The notes beneath the pieces are model-generated. The model had not been told where the DNA came from, did not search any database, and worked only from the letters and a program-made list of their open reading frames with translations. Position numbers and translations under genes: made by a program. A stretch of 64,000 bases of DNA from positions 248,001-312,000 of the forward strand of contig NZ_CP098518.1 in NCBI RefSeq assembly GCF_023703795.1, in the 5' to 3' direction. The stretch comes from Haloplanus sp. HW8-1 (GTDB lineage Archaea; Halobacteriota; Halobacteria; Halobacteriales; Haloferacaceae). Below are positions 8,570 to 17,488 of this stretch, piece by piece. The number at the start of each line of letters is the position of its first letter. Position 1 is the first letter of the stretch.

Positions 8570-9757
8570 CTACTCGATGACGTCGCTCTCGCGGAACGCC
8601 TCGAGGGTGGTCTGTGAGTATCCGAGTTCCCGGAACACCTCGTCGGTGTGTTCCCCGAGTCGGGGCGCCTTCGAGACCGTGGGTGCATCGCCGTCGAAAC
8701 GAATCGGGACGCCCGGAGTGGGAATCTCCTCGTCGTGGCTCCCGTCGCTCTCGACGTGGTTGATCATGCCCCGGGCGTGTAACTGTGGGTCCGACGTGAC
8801 CTCGGCGAGCGTCTGGACGGGGGCACAGGGGATGCCGCGTTCGTTCAGTCGGGTCGCGACGGCGTCTTTCTCCTGGGTCTCGACCCACGCCTGGACGAGT
8901 TCGTCGACCTCGTCGACGTGGTTCGCTCTGTCGACTTTCGTCGCGAACCGGTCGTCCTCGGCCAGCCAAGGTTCGCCCATCTCGTCGGCCAGGCGAGCCC
9001 ACTGCTCGTCCGTGACGCAGATGACGACCACGTATCCGTCCGTGGTCTCGTAGGCGTTGTACGGCGCGAGGGACCCGCCGGCGTGTCGGTTACCGAACCG
9101 TAACGGCTCCTCGGCGCCTTCGAGATGTGCCGTGACCGGGGAGGCCAGCGTCGGGTAGACGCAGTCGAACATCCCCACGTCCACGTACGTTCCTTCACCC
9201 GTCCGGTCGCGCTCGTACAACGCGCCGACCACGCCGGTCGCGAGGTGGATCCCGCCGAGGATATCGGCGATGCCCGGCCCGGCTCTGATCGGCGGCCCGT
9301 CTGGGAACCCGGTCGTCGTCATCACGCCCCCTCTCGCCTGTATCGCCAGGTCCATCGCGGGGTCGTCCCTGTACGGTCCGTACTCGCCGTATCCGGAGCC
9401 GTGCGCGTAGACGAGTTCCGGGTTCACCTCGCTGAGCGCCTCATATCCGAGTCCGAGGCGGTCCATCGTCCCCGGCCCGAAGTTCTCGACGAGGACGTCG
9501 GCTTCGGCGACCAGTTCGCGGAACAGCTCCTTTCCCTCCGCCGATTTCAGGTCTATGACGACGTCCCGCTTGTTCGAATTGTAAAAGTAATACGCCGGCG
9601 GATAGCCGTCGTCGTCCCGACTGCGGATCGTCTCACCCCCCGGGGGTTCGATCTTGACGACGTCGGCGCCGAGCCCGGATAGCACGAATCCGCAGTACGG
9701 GCCCATGAAGATCTGTCCCAGGTCGAGTACTCGAACCCCGTCCAACGGACCGTTCAT
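8570..9757 (-). CDS. CaiB/BaiF family III CoA-transferase
   Basis: 395 residues, typical length. The N-terminus GVRVLDLGQIFMGPYCGFVL, then LGADVVKIEPPGGE and NKRDVVIDLK are family III hallmarks; the nucleophilic aspartate is probably Asp136 in DDPAMDLAIQARGG. Homologues transfer CoA between formate, oxalate, carnitine, succinate, mesaconate or benzylsuccinate and their thioesters; the sequence alone does not fix the acid. First gene of the operon with the family I transferase, so both probably activate or recycle CoA for one pathway. Confidence 0.9.
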   Translation of the reverse strand: MNGPLDGVRVLDLGQIFMGPYCGFVLSGLGADVVKIEPPGGETIRSRDDDGYPPAYYFYNSNKRDVVIDLKSAEGKELFRELVAEADVLVENFGPGTMDRLGLGYEALSEVNPELVYAHGSGYGEYGPYRDDPAMDLAIQARGGVMTTTGFPDGPPIRAGPGIADILGGIHLATGVVGALYERDRTGEGTYVDVGMFDCVYPTLASPVTAHLEGAEEPLRFGNRHAGGSLAPYNAYETTDGYVVVICVTDEQWARLADEMGEPWLAEDDRFATKVDRANHVDEVDELVQAWVETQEKDAVATRLNERGIPCAPVQTLAEVTSDPQLHARGMINHVESDGSHDEEIPTPGVPIRFDGDAPTVSKAPRLGEHTDEVFRELGYSQTTLEAFRESDVIE

Positions 9758-9877
9758 GTCCCCTGATCCGTGAGCATGGTGATAGCTCTTTTGCCGGGGC
9801 CGCGGTCCGAGCGCTCGGGGTTCCGGCGTTCCGGGAGGGGAGATACGATGCGGTGGAGACGGCGCCGATCGGGAGTG

Positions 9878-10906
9878 TCAGTCATCCCGTACCCGCGGAA
9901 GGACCTCGCGTCCCAGCCGCGTGAGCAGATCCCGCTCCTCCTCTCTGTGGAGTGGCATTACGATCCCGTCGACGGCACCGGTCGCCTCGATCGTCCGTAT
10001 CTTCTCGACACAGTCGTCGACCGTCCCGACGATGGCATAGCGGTCGGCGAGGTAGTCGGTCAGGCCGAGTTCCTCGACGAGCCGTTTGTTCGTCGTCTGG
10101 CCCGTCTCCTCGTGTTGGTCGGGGTCGTACCGCTTCACCAACTCCCGCAGGTCGTCCTCGTACTCCCCCGGGACGCTCTTTCCCTCGAAGGTGAACTGCA
10201 GCGAATGGTGGGCCGAGGCCGCGATCCCCATCTTGATCTCGTCGACGGCAGTCGGGTAGCTATCCGCGATGTTCACCTGGGACAACAACCAGATGTCCAC
10301 GTCGTCCGGATCTCGTCCCGCGTTTCGCGCACCCTCCTCTACCGCCGCGACTGCCTCCTCGATCACCTCCGGGAGCAGGCCCAGACCGATGATCACCCGG
10401 TCGGCGATCCCCCCGGCGGTCCGCAGTGTTTTCGGTCCCTCGGCGGCGAACATGATCGAGACGTCGTCTGCCATCCCCGTTTCCGGGAGCCACCGAAGGG
10501 AGACCGAGTTCTCGTCGAACTCGGCCGATTCTCCCCTCCAGAGCGTTCGCAACTTCCCGATGGTCTCTTCGAGTTCGGCCAGTCGTGCGGGACGTTCGCC
10601 GAGCGTGTAGACCGCGCTATCCCCGGTTGCGATCCCCAGGATCGCTCGCCCGCCGGTACACTCCTGTACCGTCGCGATCCCGCTCGCGGTTACGGCGGGA
10701 TGTCGCGTCACGGGGTTGGTAACGACCGGCCCGACCTCCATCGACGAGGTGGCCTGCGCCACGACCCCCAGCGTCGTGTACAGTTCTCGGGCGACACACT
10801 GGGAATCGGCGACGCCGAACAGGTCGAAGCCCATCTCTTCGGCTTGCTGGGCCTTCCCCACCATCGTCTCCACGTCGTGCGGGAGGAACGAAATACCGAA
10901 CTCCAT
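9878..10906 (-). CDS. LLM-class (F420- or flavin-dependent) oxidoreductase
   Basis: 342 residues of the luciferase-like monooxygenase fold. It resembles methylene-tetrahydromethanopterin reductase: MEFGISFLPHDVETMVGKAQ, GFDLFGVADSQ, VGPVVTNPVTRHPAVTASG, and GGRAILGIATGDSAVYTLG. In haloarchaea, which make coenzyme F420, such proteins usually use F420H2. The reaction could be a reduction or an oxygenation and cannot be told from sequence. A TATA-like GATAAATAG centred near 10931 lies 25 nt upstream of the ATG, favouring a leaderless transcript. It stands alone between the CoA-transferase operon and the GH105 gene. Confidence 0.85.
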   Translation of the reverse strand: MEFGISFLPHDVETMVGKAQQAEEMGFDLFGVADSQCVARELYTTLGVVAQATSSMEVGPVVTNPVTRHPAVTASGIATVQECTGGRAILGIATGDSAVYTLGERPARLAELEETIGKLRTLWRGESAEFDENSVSLRWLPETGMADDVSIMFAAEGPKTLRTAGGIADRVIIGLGLLPEVIEEAVAAVEEGARNAGRDPDDVDIWLLSQVNIADSYPTAVDEIKMGIAASAHHSLQFTFEGKSVPGEYEDDLRELVKRYDPDQHEETGQTTNKRLVEELGLTDYLADRYAIVGTVDDCVEKIRTIEATGAVDGIVMPLHREEERDLLTRLGREVLPRVRDD

Positions 10907-11013
10907 ACTGCTCCGAACGTCCGTGTCCGATAAATAGCTTCGCCACGCGGCCGTCTCCTGCCGGTCGAGGACGATCTGCTTGCCTCGCGTCTCCGTCGGT
11001 TCCGGTCGTTACG

Positions 11014-12063
11014 TTACTCGGTGACGGCGTGGTTGTTCTCTAGGTAGTACGTCGCCGTTTTCAGGTACCAGCCCTGCGCGTATCCACTCGGCGAGAAGAC
11101 GTCTTCCGACGTCAACTGTTCGTTCGGGTCGTGGGTGGTCACGTACGTCGCACCGGTGACGACGCCGTCGTCGTCGACCGATGCCCCGATCGCATCGAAC
11201 GCCTTTCTCGCGGCCATCTCGTACTCCTCCGGAACGACCCCGATGTCGATCCCTCGCCGGAGTACGTACGCGTATATCGTCGTCACGGACGTTTCGAGGA
11301 ACGTGGTGTCGTCGTCGAGTACGTTCCACCAGTACCCACACTCGTCTTGCAACGACACGATCGTCGCGAGGTGGTCGTGGAAGAGTTCGAGGAGGTCGTC
11401 TCGCCGGTCGTGGTCGTCGGGAATCGCTTCGAGGATCTCCAGGATTCCGGCAGCGGCCCACCCGTTGCCACGCCCCCAGAAGGAGCCCTCCGGATAGTCG
11501 TTGGGCGTTTCGGTCCAAATGTGTCTGAACAGTCCCGTCGCGTCGTCCTGCAGGTGCTCCGCGTGCGTGAGTACCTGCTTTGCCGCCTCGTCGTGGAGAT
11601 CACCGTCGTCGAGTGCGCTCCCGAGTTGGGCTATCGGTGGGTGCATCAGGTAGAGCGAATCGACCCAGAGCTGTGGGCTGTCCTTGTTGTGCGAGATGCC
11701 ACCGTTCCCGACGCGCGGCGCCTCGAGGACGTACTGGACCTGTCGCTCGGCCGCGTCGAGGTAGCGCTCGTCGCCCGTCCGGTCGTAGAACTCGAGGACG
11801 GACGTCGCGAGCGCACAGGGTGACGTGTAGAAGTTCCGATCACCGTAACTCAACTCGCCGGTTCCGACCTGTGTTTCGATGCTTCTATCGACGAGTCGCT
11901 TCGCGTGTTCCAGATTCTGGGACAGCCCGGTCGCGATCAGTCCCTCGATCGCCATGAACTTCGCCCCTCCAGGGATCGGTTCGCGTTCGAGGGCCATCGA
12001 TCGCGTGTATTCGGAGACGCGCTGGATATTCCTCTCTATGCTTTTCGGCGTGCTAACGGCCAT
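11014..12063 (-). CDS. GH105/GH88-like unsaturated uronyl (rhamnogalacturonyl) hydrolase
   Basis: 349 residues forming an alpha6/alpha6 barrel. The signature FWGRGNGWAAAGI spans about 195-207, and the likely catalytic Asp135 lies in QLWVDSLYLMHP; helix repeats such as DRTGDERYLDAAERQ follow the family pattern. No signal peptide, so it acts in the cytoplasm on imported unsaturated disaccharides from lyase-cut pectin, rhamnogalacturonan or similar algal polymers, releasing a 4,5-unsaturated uronate. The start at 12063 is preferred to an in-frame ATG at 12102 because a TATA element sits at 12084-12096, 27 nt upstream of 12063. No lyase lies in the window. Confidence 0.85.
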   Translation of the reverse strand: MAVSTPKSIERNIQRVSEYTRSMALEREPIPGGAKFMAIEGLIATGLSQNLEHAKRLVDRSIETQVGTGELSYGDRNFYTSPCALATSVLEFYDRTGDERYLDAAERQVQYVLEAPRVGNGGISHNKDSPQLWVDSLYLMHPPIAQLGSALDDGDLHDEAAKQVLTHAEHLQDDATGLFRHIWTETPNDYPEGSFWGRGNGWAAAGILEILEAIPDDHDRRDDLLELFHDHLATIVSLQDECGYWWNVLDDDTTFLETSVTTIYAYVLRRGIDIGVVPEEYEMAARKAFDAIGASVDDDGVVTGATYVTTHDPNEQLTSEDVFSPSGYAQGWYLKTATYYLENNHAVTE

Positions 12064-12083
12064 ACCCCGCTGATCACCAGCGG

Positions 12084-12096
12084 AATATAAATATTT
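12084..12096 (-). promoter_or_regulatory. TATA box of the GH105 gene
   Basis: AATATAAATATTT centred 27 nt upstream of the ATG at 12063, implying a leaderless transcript and deciding that start. Confidence 0.65.
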
Positions 12097-12244
12097 TGTC
12101 ATTCATTCCATATCTATCGGGCCTGCATCTTGGATCGGGGTGGCGGATCGTCGCCGTGTACTGGCCGTTCTCGTGAGGAGGCCCGTCGGTCGGATCCGGC
12201 GACTTCGTCCAAACGTTTATGCGCCGGTCTCGTAACGGTGCCGT

Positions 12245-12697
12245 ATGGGCAAACCTCCGTTCGAGGAGCGGTACTTCGAGGAGTTCGACGTAGGTGACGA
12301 GTTCTCCGTCGAGGACGTCCGGACGATCACCGACTCGGATATCAACACCTTCGCTGGGCTCACGGCGGACGTCCATCCGATCCACATGAGCGATCCCTAC
12401 GTCGAGGATCACCCCGTTCTGGAGGAACGCGTCGCTCACGGGACGCTGGTGTTTGCGATCGTCTCCTCGTGGGCCGCCGGTATCGTCCTGACGCGTCTCT
12501 CCTACGGCTACGAGTCGATTCGGTTCGTCGAGCCGGTGTACGTCGGCGACACGCTGTCGATCCACAGCGAGGTCATCGAGACGTCCGACCACAGCGAGCA
12601 GTACGGGAAGGTCGTCGAGCGATACGAAGCGACGAACCAGCGCGGCGAGACGGTGTTGGTCGCGGAGCACGTTTCGCTCGTCGAACGCCGGGAGTAG
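12245..12697 (+). CDS. MaoC-like (R)-specific enoyl-CoA hydratase
   Basis: 150 residues with a hot-dog fold and hydratase-2 motif: FAGLTADVHPIHMSDPYVED carries the catalytic Asp and His, followed by RVAHGTLVFAI. Such proteins hydrate trans-2-enoyl-CoA, or C4/C5 dicarboxylate thioesters such as mesaconyl-CoA, to (R)-3-hydroxyacyl-CoA. Single-domain length is typical. A TATA-like GTTTATG at 12215-12221 lies 27 nt upstream of the ATG. Divergent from the GH105 gene and convergent with the IclR gene. With the CoA-transferases and acyl-CoA dehydrogenases elsewhere in the window it fits CoA-thioester oxidation. Confidence 0.88.
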   Translation: MGKPPFEERYFEEFDVGDEFSVEDVRTITDSDINTFAGLTADVHPIHMSDPYVEDHPVLEERVAHGTLVFAIVSSWAAGIVLTRLSYGYESIRFVEPVYVGDTLSIHSEVIETSDHSEQYGKVVERYEATNQRGETVLVAEHVSLVERRE

Positions 12698-12734
12698 CGC
12701 GTCGGACGCCGCCGCCCCGCGTGGGGACACCCGC

Positions 12735-13535
12735 TTACTCCGTCGACGACTGCGGGTTGCCTTCGTATCTGAGGCGTAACTCGAGTTCGTTCACCGCCTC
12801 GTCGAGTCTGGCCGGCAGTTCCTCCGTCAGGCGTTCTCCTTTGAGGCGGGAGGCCGGGCCGGCGATGGTAAAGGCTCCGATGGCGCTGTCGTCACCGGGA
12901 GCGAGCGGGACGCTGACCGCGTGGACGCCCTCCGCGCTCTCCTCGTTGTTGAACGCGACGCCGGTATCGCGGATTCGCTCGATCTCCGTAAAGAGCGCGT
13001 CGGCATCGGTGGTCGTGTTCTCCGTCGCCTCCGGCAATCCGTGCCGGTCCACGATCGTCCGTATCTCCTCGTCGGACATCGTCGAGAGGATCGCCTTCCC
13101 GGAGGCGACCTGGTGCATGTACAGCCGCTGACCGACGTTCGCACGGGTCTGGACTCCCGTCTCCCCCCGGAAGGCGTACAACATGACCGCCCGCCCGTGT
13201 TCCTCCGTCGTGAAATGCGTCATCTCTCCAGTCCGGTTGGCGATCGTCTTCAACGTCTCCCAGATCCGATCTGCGGGGAGCACTGCGTTCCGGACGTATC
13301 CCCCAAGCGTCAGGAATCTGAGCCCCAGTCTGTACTGGTTGTCCTCCTTGACGACGAAGTCGTGCTTGCGGAGCGTGTTCAGGTACTTGTACGCCGTGCT
13401 GTTCGCGAGGCCGGTCCGTTCGGCGACCTCGCATACCCGTCCACCGTCGAGTTCCCGCAGGCCCTCGACGACGGTGATCGCCGTTTCGACCGACTTCAGG
13501 GGTTCGGTGCGACCCGGAGTCGAGCGGTCTGTCAT
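12735..13535 (-). CDS. IclR-family transcriptional regulator
   Basis: 266 residues. An N-terminal winged helix-turn-helix (about 10-75; LKSVETAITVVEGLRELDGG, EVAERTGLANSTAYKYLNTL) precedes a GAF-like effector domain (about 85-255) with LYMHQVASGKAILS and GVAFNNEESAEGVHAVSVPL, the usual IclR ligand-pocket segments. IclR proteins sense small organic acids and control nearby catabolic operons. In-frame ATGs also exist at 13550 and 13559; 13535 is chosen because a weak TATA-like CATAATGAT at 13557-13565 sits 26 nt upstream. It probably regulates the hydroxyacid dehydrogenase or the MaoC/GH105 genes beside it. Confidence 0.88.
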   Translation of the reverse strand: MTDRSTPGRTEPLKSVETAITVVEGLRELDGGRVCEVAERTGLANSTAYKYLNTLRKHDFVVKEDNQYRLGLRFLTLGGYVRNAVLPADRIWETLKTIANRTGEMTHFTTEEHGRAVMLYAFRGETGVQTRANVGQRLYMHQVASGKAILSTMSDEEIRTIVDRHGLPEATENTTTDADALFTEIERIRDTGVAFNNEESAEGVHAVSVPLAPGDDSAIGAFTIAGPASRLKGERLTEELPARLDEAVNELELRLRYEGNPQSSTE

Positions 13536-14003
13536 GGTATCTCGTGGCATCTTTATCATTATGAAACTTTCTGTGGTGTCTACCCATTGTGGTTTCCCAT
13601 TGTGACTCGTTCATATCCTCTCGGAAACTCGACCGACCTTATATTGATTATAGTACTTATACCAACACATTGGATAACAAGAATACGATTGTTATTTAGT
13701 GGGTTTGGGCCGGCGCGGGCCGGTGGGTCCCGTCGTCCAATTATTTCGAAAGACGAAATTCCGGTCCCGCTGAGACGAGGCCGTATCGTTGCCCCGAGAA
13801 CCCGGTCCCCCGGGCCGGTGCCGTTCCGAACGCTCGGGACCTCCCGAACGACGGTCAGTGGCGGGTTTCGACCGGACCCTGTCGTCGACAGCTCGACGGC
13901 GAGCGATCACGTCCCGACGGCGATCGGTCTCCCGGAGCAGGGGCGGGACACGACCGAGATTTCGCATACGGAACTACACGGTGCGGGGCGTCCCCCCCCG
14001 GAG
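13536..14003. other. AT-rich intergenic region upstream of the IclR gene
   Basis: About 470 bases. From 13555 to 13700 the DNA is markedly AT-rich with several TTATA strings (TTATATTGATTATAG near 13640), likely the IclR promoter region. At 13743-13759 there is an inverted repeat ATTTCG-AAAGA-CGAAAT, a possible operator. No gene was recognised in the GC-rich remainder. Confidence 0.5.
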
Positions 14004-14975
14004 CTAACGGTCTAGCTCATCCGCGTTGACGGTCGTGTCTGGGAGTCGCCCCTGGTACCTCTCGCGAACGCACTCGGCAGCCCCTGTCGACATGCGTCGC
14101 ATCGCCTCGCTCGTCACGCCACCGATATGCTGAGAGAGGATGACGTTATGGAGGTCGAACAACTCGTTATCGTCGGCCGGCGGTTCGTCCTCGAAGACGT
14201 CGATTCCGGCGCCGAAGATCACGTCGTCCCTCAGTGCGGTTACGAGGGCGCTCTCGTCGACTATCGGGCCCCGCGCCGTGTTGATGAGGATGCCTTCGGG
14301 GCCGAGTGCTTGCAGTTCGTCCGTCGATATCGCGTGATTGGTCTCGTCCGTCAGCGGCGAATGGATACTGATCGCGTCCGACCGCTCGAAGAGCGTGGAC
14401 GTCTCCTCGACTTTCGTTATGACGTCCGGGAGGTCGTCTTCGTCGAGGTACGGATCGTACCCGAGGACGTCGAGGCCGAGCCCGGCGACCAGTTCGGCCA
14501 GTACCTGACCGATGTCTCCACAGCCGAACAGGCCGACCGTCTTGCCAGCGACTTCGTCGGAGATCCATCGCGGGCGGTCCCACTCTCCGTCCCGCGTCGC
14601 CGAATCCATGGCGACGAGTCGGCGGTTGACACCAAGAAGCAGCGTGAGCGCGTGTTCGGCGACCGAACGCGCATTCGCGCCGGGGGTGTTGCACACGACG
14701 ATGTCGTTTTCGCTCGCGGCGTCGATGTCGACGTTGTCGAGCCCGACACCGTGCTTTGCGATGATCTTCAAGTCGCCCGCTGCTTCCAGTACCTCCCGGG
14801 TCAGCTCCGCGTTCCGGAGGATGATCGCGTCGAACCGACCGATGTGTGGCTTCAGATCGTCCGGGGCGAGGCCGAACTCGCTGACGGACGTGAACGATGC
14901 GATGTCGTCGATCGACTCCGGACCGGCCGGATCGATATCCTGCGGAAGGAGGACGTCCCACTCTCGTTCTGTCAT
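14004..14975 (-). CDS. D-2-hydroxyacid dehydrogenase (phosphoglycerate dehydrogenase-like)
   Basis: 323 residues. A catalytic half with DAIILRNAELTREVLEAA and AKHGVGLDNVDIDAAS is followed by the Rossmann domain VGLFGCGDIGQVLAELVAGLG, where the usual GxGxxG reads GCGDIG. The catalytic triad is present: Arg in NTARGPIVDE, Glu in DVFEDEPP, His in LSQHIGGVT. Members reduce 2-oxoacids (hydroxypyruvate, glyoxylate, 3-phosphohydroxypyruvate) with NAD(P)H. It lacks the C-terminal ACT domain of biosynthetic SerA, so a catabolic role is likelier. The ATG at 14975 starts the recognised domain; upstream in-frame sequence has no resemblance to the family. A decayed relative lies at 39577. Confidence 0.9.
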   Translation of the reverse strand: MTEREWDVLLPQDIDPAGPESIDDIASFTSVSEFGLAPDDLKPHIGRFDAIILRNAELTREVLEAAGDLKIIAKHGVGLDNVDIDAASENDIVVCNTPGANARSVAEHALTLLLGVNRRLVAMDSATRDGEWDRPRWISDEVAGKTVGLFGCGDIGQVLAELVAGLGLDVLGYDPYLDEDDLPDVITKVEETSTLFERSDAISIHSPLTDETNHAISTDELQALGPEGILINTARGPIVDESALVTALRDDVIFGAGIDVFEDEPPADDNELFDLHNVILSQHIGGVTSEAMRRMSTGAAECVRERYQGRLPDTTVNADELDR

Positions 14976-15187
14976 AGTACTCGTCTCCGTTCGGCTCTCG
15001 CCGCTCGGCGAGTTAGTGTTTTGGGTTCCGTCGAACGGATCACACACTCGATGGCTCGAAGTCGACACACCGATCCGCCTCCCAAGCCCCGGATCCGGGA
15101 TGGTCCGCGGGACGTGATCGGACACGCGGCAGGGAGGTCGCCGACGTTCTCGGCCCGTCGCGTGATCAGCGACGGCGGAGCGAGCCG

Positions 15188-15373
15188 CTACGGCGGAGAC
15201 GGCCCCGACCGGACGCGATCCGCGATGCCGTAGCCTATCGTCACGATGGCCGTCAGGGCGATGGCCGTGTACACTGCTCTGTACACCAGCGAAACCTTGG
15301 TCGGCTCGGTCACGGTCAGGTAAATGAACGCGAGCGCGACCGCCGCGCCGATGAAGATGGATCGGACTTCCAT
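15188..15373 (-). CDS. small two-helix membrane protein
   Basis: 61 residues with two hydrophobic segments, about 7-22 (FIGAAVALAFIYLTV) and 33-50 (AVYTAIALTAIVTIGYGIA), and a short charged tail. A TATA-like ATTAAAATTT centred near 15402 lies 29 nt upstream of the ATG, supporting a real leaderless gene. Function not recognised; small hydrophobic proteins of this sort are common in haloarchaea. Confidence 0.6.
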   Translation of the reverse strand: MEVRSIFIGAAVALAFIYLTVTEPTKVSLVYRAVYTAIALTAIVTIGYGIADRVRSGPSPP

Positions 15374-15475
15374 AGCGTGCCAATTACTTTCGTACCGATT
15401 AAAATTTTGGGTGGTGTGACGGTCGCCCGCTCCCGACCTCGCGTTCGCTCTTTCGTCCCGTACTTCCGGATATCG

Positions 15476-15892
15476 TCACTCTCGCTCTGTCGGGATGGCC
15501 GTTTCGACCCACGAGACGAACTCGTCGCTCTCCATCTCGTAGACCGTATACCCGTGCGGGGACCGATGGCGTCCGATCGTCCCGAGTCGATCACCGTCGA
15601 CGTACACCTCCCACTCGTCACCGTAGGATACGTTCATACCGACGAACCGAAACCTCACGTCGTAGCGGTTTTCGAGACGGTCGACCACCACGTGCTTCAG
15701 CGTTCCGTCGGAAAAACGCGGCGGCCGGTACGGCCGGAGGTCGTGCTCCTCGAACTCCTCGATCGCCCGCCGCCACCAGGGAGGCAACGCGGAGATGTCG
15801 ACGTCCGCGTACACCTCCTCGTCGGCCTCGCCTGGCTCCCGAGCCCGTAGCTTCTCGATTTCGGCCTGGGTATCCGACGTATCGTCCACCAT
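15476..15892 (-). CDS. conserved haloarchaeal hypothetical protein
   Basis: 138 residues, acidic and soluble, with no signal peptide or membrane segment. A helical N-terminal part (about 1-25) precedes ALPPWWRRAIEEFEEHDLRPY and a beta-rich C-terminal half ending VYEMESDEFVSWVETAI. It reads like the small haloarchaeal proteins of unknown function that have a conserved Trp-rich PPWWR motif. TATA-like AATATGATG near 15921 lies about 30 nt upstream of the start. No function proposed. Confidence 0.72.
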   Translation of the reverse strand: MVDDTSDTQAEIEKLRAREPGEADEEVYADVDISALPPWWRRAIEEFEEHDLRPYRPPRFSDGTLKHVVVDRLENRYDVRFRFVGMNVSYGDEWEVYVDGDRLGTIGRHRSPHGYTVYEMESDEFVSWVETAIPTERE

Positions 15893-16025
15893 GCGTGTCC
15901 GGTCGTCGGTCCCGTCCCCTAATATGATGTCGGTGCCGGACGGACGTCACACCCGTCCTCGAGCAGCGGTCCGTCCTCCGCACCGCAGACGGCCGTCGGT
16001 CCGGAGGTCGCCGCGGTCTCTCCCA

Positions 16026-17312
16026 CTAGGCCGTCGGCGACTGGGGGACCGGCGCCGACGTGCGAGCCACGACGACAGCGACGAGTCCGACCACCCCGGA
16101 CAGGAGGCCGGTCGCGACGATCACCCACCGCAGTGCGGCTTCGGGGGGGAGCACCGACTCCGCCGAGACGAGCGAGATACCCACCACGACCGGTGTGGCC
16201 GTGACGACGATACGCGCGCCCGATTCGGCGAGACTGACCAGCCCCCCCCGCAACTGTTGGGGGGCCAGTCCCGTGATGATGCTCCGATACATCGAGAACG
16301 TGAGGCCGACGCCGATGCCGACCGCGAGCACTGCCGGCACCGCGAGGATCACGGACGGCGAGGCGGCGAAGCCCGCGAGTCCCCCACCCAGAAACACGTT
16401 CGCCGCGAGGAGCGGTATCGTCGGACTGTCGAACCGACTGAGGACGCGGCCGGTCTGTGTGGCCACGATCGCGTACATGACGCTGAACAGGGCGACCACG
16501 AGCCCCGCCTGTCCCGCCGAACCGGCCTGCAGTCGGATCACTACCAGCGAATTGTACGTAAGAAACGTGACGAACGGTAACACGACGGTCGCGCGCGCGA
16601 AGAGGTACGCTGCCACGCGGCGACGGCGCACGAGTCCGAGGAGGTCGGCGACGTACTCCATCGTGGTCCGGGACTCCGATTCGGGAGGCCCGTCGTCGCC
16701 GTCGGTTGGTTCGTCCAACCAGGCCGCGACGACGGCGGCGACGGGAAACGCGAGCCCGTAGATGAGAAAGGGATACCGCCACGAAACGACGACGATAGCC
16801 CCGGCGATCGCCGGAAAGACGGCCTGTGACACGCCGCTGACGCCGAACCGGAACCCCTGGGCCGTCGCCTCCGCGTTCCCGTCGTAGATGTCTCCGAGAC
16901 AGGTGATGATGTTCGGGGTGACACTCGAGAAGCCGATCCCCTGGAGCACTCGCAGGCCGAGGATGACACGAAAGTCGGTCGTGAACGCGATGCCGACGCC
17001 GCCGATTCCGAACAGCAACAGGCCCGCGACGAGCAGGGGCTTGCGACCGAGCCGATCGGAGAGCAGCCCCATGATGGGAATAAACACGATCGACGGGGCG
17101 GCCACCGCCGTGACCAAGAGTCCGATCTCGGCTGCGGAGACGTTCAACGGTCCCGTGAGAGTTTCGAGGATCGGCGAGACGAGCGCCGTCCCGAGAGCTC
17201 CGATAGCGTTCGCCAGGAGCAAGAGACGCATGTCCCGGTCCTGGAGGATGACCGCCTCCTCTCCGAGCAGGTGCTCGATCCGTATCACTGATCGAACACC
17301 GATACTCTCCAC
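16026..17312 (-). CDS. MFS transporter (12-helix)
   Basis: 428 residues with about 12 hydrophobic helices. The MFS loop 2-3 motif is MGLLSDRLGRKPLLVAGLL and a charged central loop (DEPTDGDDGPPESE) divides the halves. No family feature fixes the cargo; proximity to the HpcH aldolase and hydroxyacid dehydrogenase suggests an organic or sugar acid, or a drug-like compound. The GTG at 17312 is the longest plausible start; the first helix begins at MRLLLLANAIGALGTALV, so initiation at an internal Met is possible. Confidence 0.85.
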   Translation of the reverse strand: MESIGVRSVIRIEHLLGEEAVILQDRDMRLLLLANAIGALGTALVSPILETLTGPLNVSAAEIGLLVTAVAAPSIVFIPIMGLLSDRLGRKPLLVAGLLLFGIGGVGIAFTTDFRVILGLRVLQGIGFSSVTPNIITCLGDIYDGNAEATAQGFRFGVSGVSQAVFPAIAGAIVVVSWRYPFLIYGLAFPVAAVVAAWLDEPTDGDDGPPESESRTTMEYVADLLGLVRRRRVAAYLFARATVVLPFVTFLTYNSLVVIRLQAGSAGQAGLVVALFSVMYAIVATQTGRVLSRFDSPTIPLLAANVFLGGGLAGFAASPSVILAVPAVLAVGIGVGLTFSMYRSIITGLAPQQLRGGLVSLAESGARIVVTATPVVVGISLVSAESVLPPEAALRWVIVATGLLSGVVGLVAVVVARTSAPVPQSPTA

Positions 17313-17488
17313 AATAGAGGTACTGGTACCGAGAGACGGCGTACACGATGCGAATCTTTAACACTCAGGTGATGGCCCCTGCGGGCGAACGGAAGGGTCA
17401 CCGAAACGGGGTGCCGACTCACACCGGGCCGACGACCGCGCGGCGTCGCCTGTTCATCGGCGACCGTCCGCGATCCGGTGGCGTCCGA

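Noticed and set aside
14976-15383. N-terminal extension of the hydroxyacid dehydrogenase
   Set aside because: The added residues are Arg-rich and overlap the small membrane protein gene; family sequence begins after 14975.
17318-17333. GGTACTGGTACC inverted repeat upstream of the MFS gene
   Set aside because: Only 5-bp arms; likely by chance, and not placed over an identifiable promoter.
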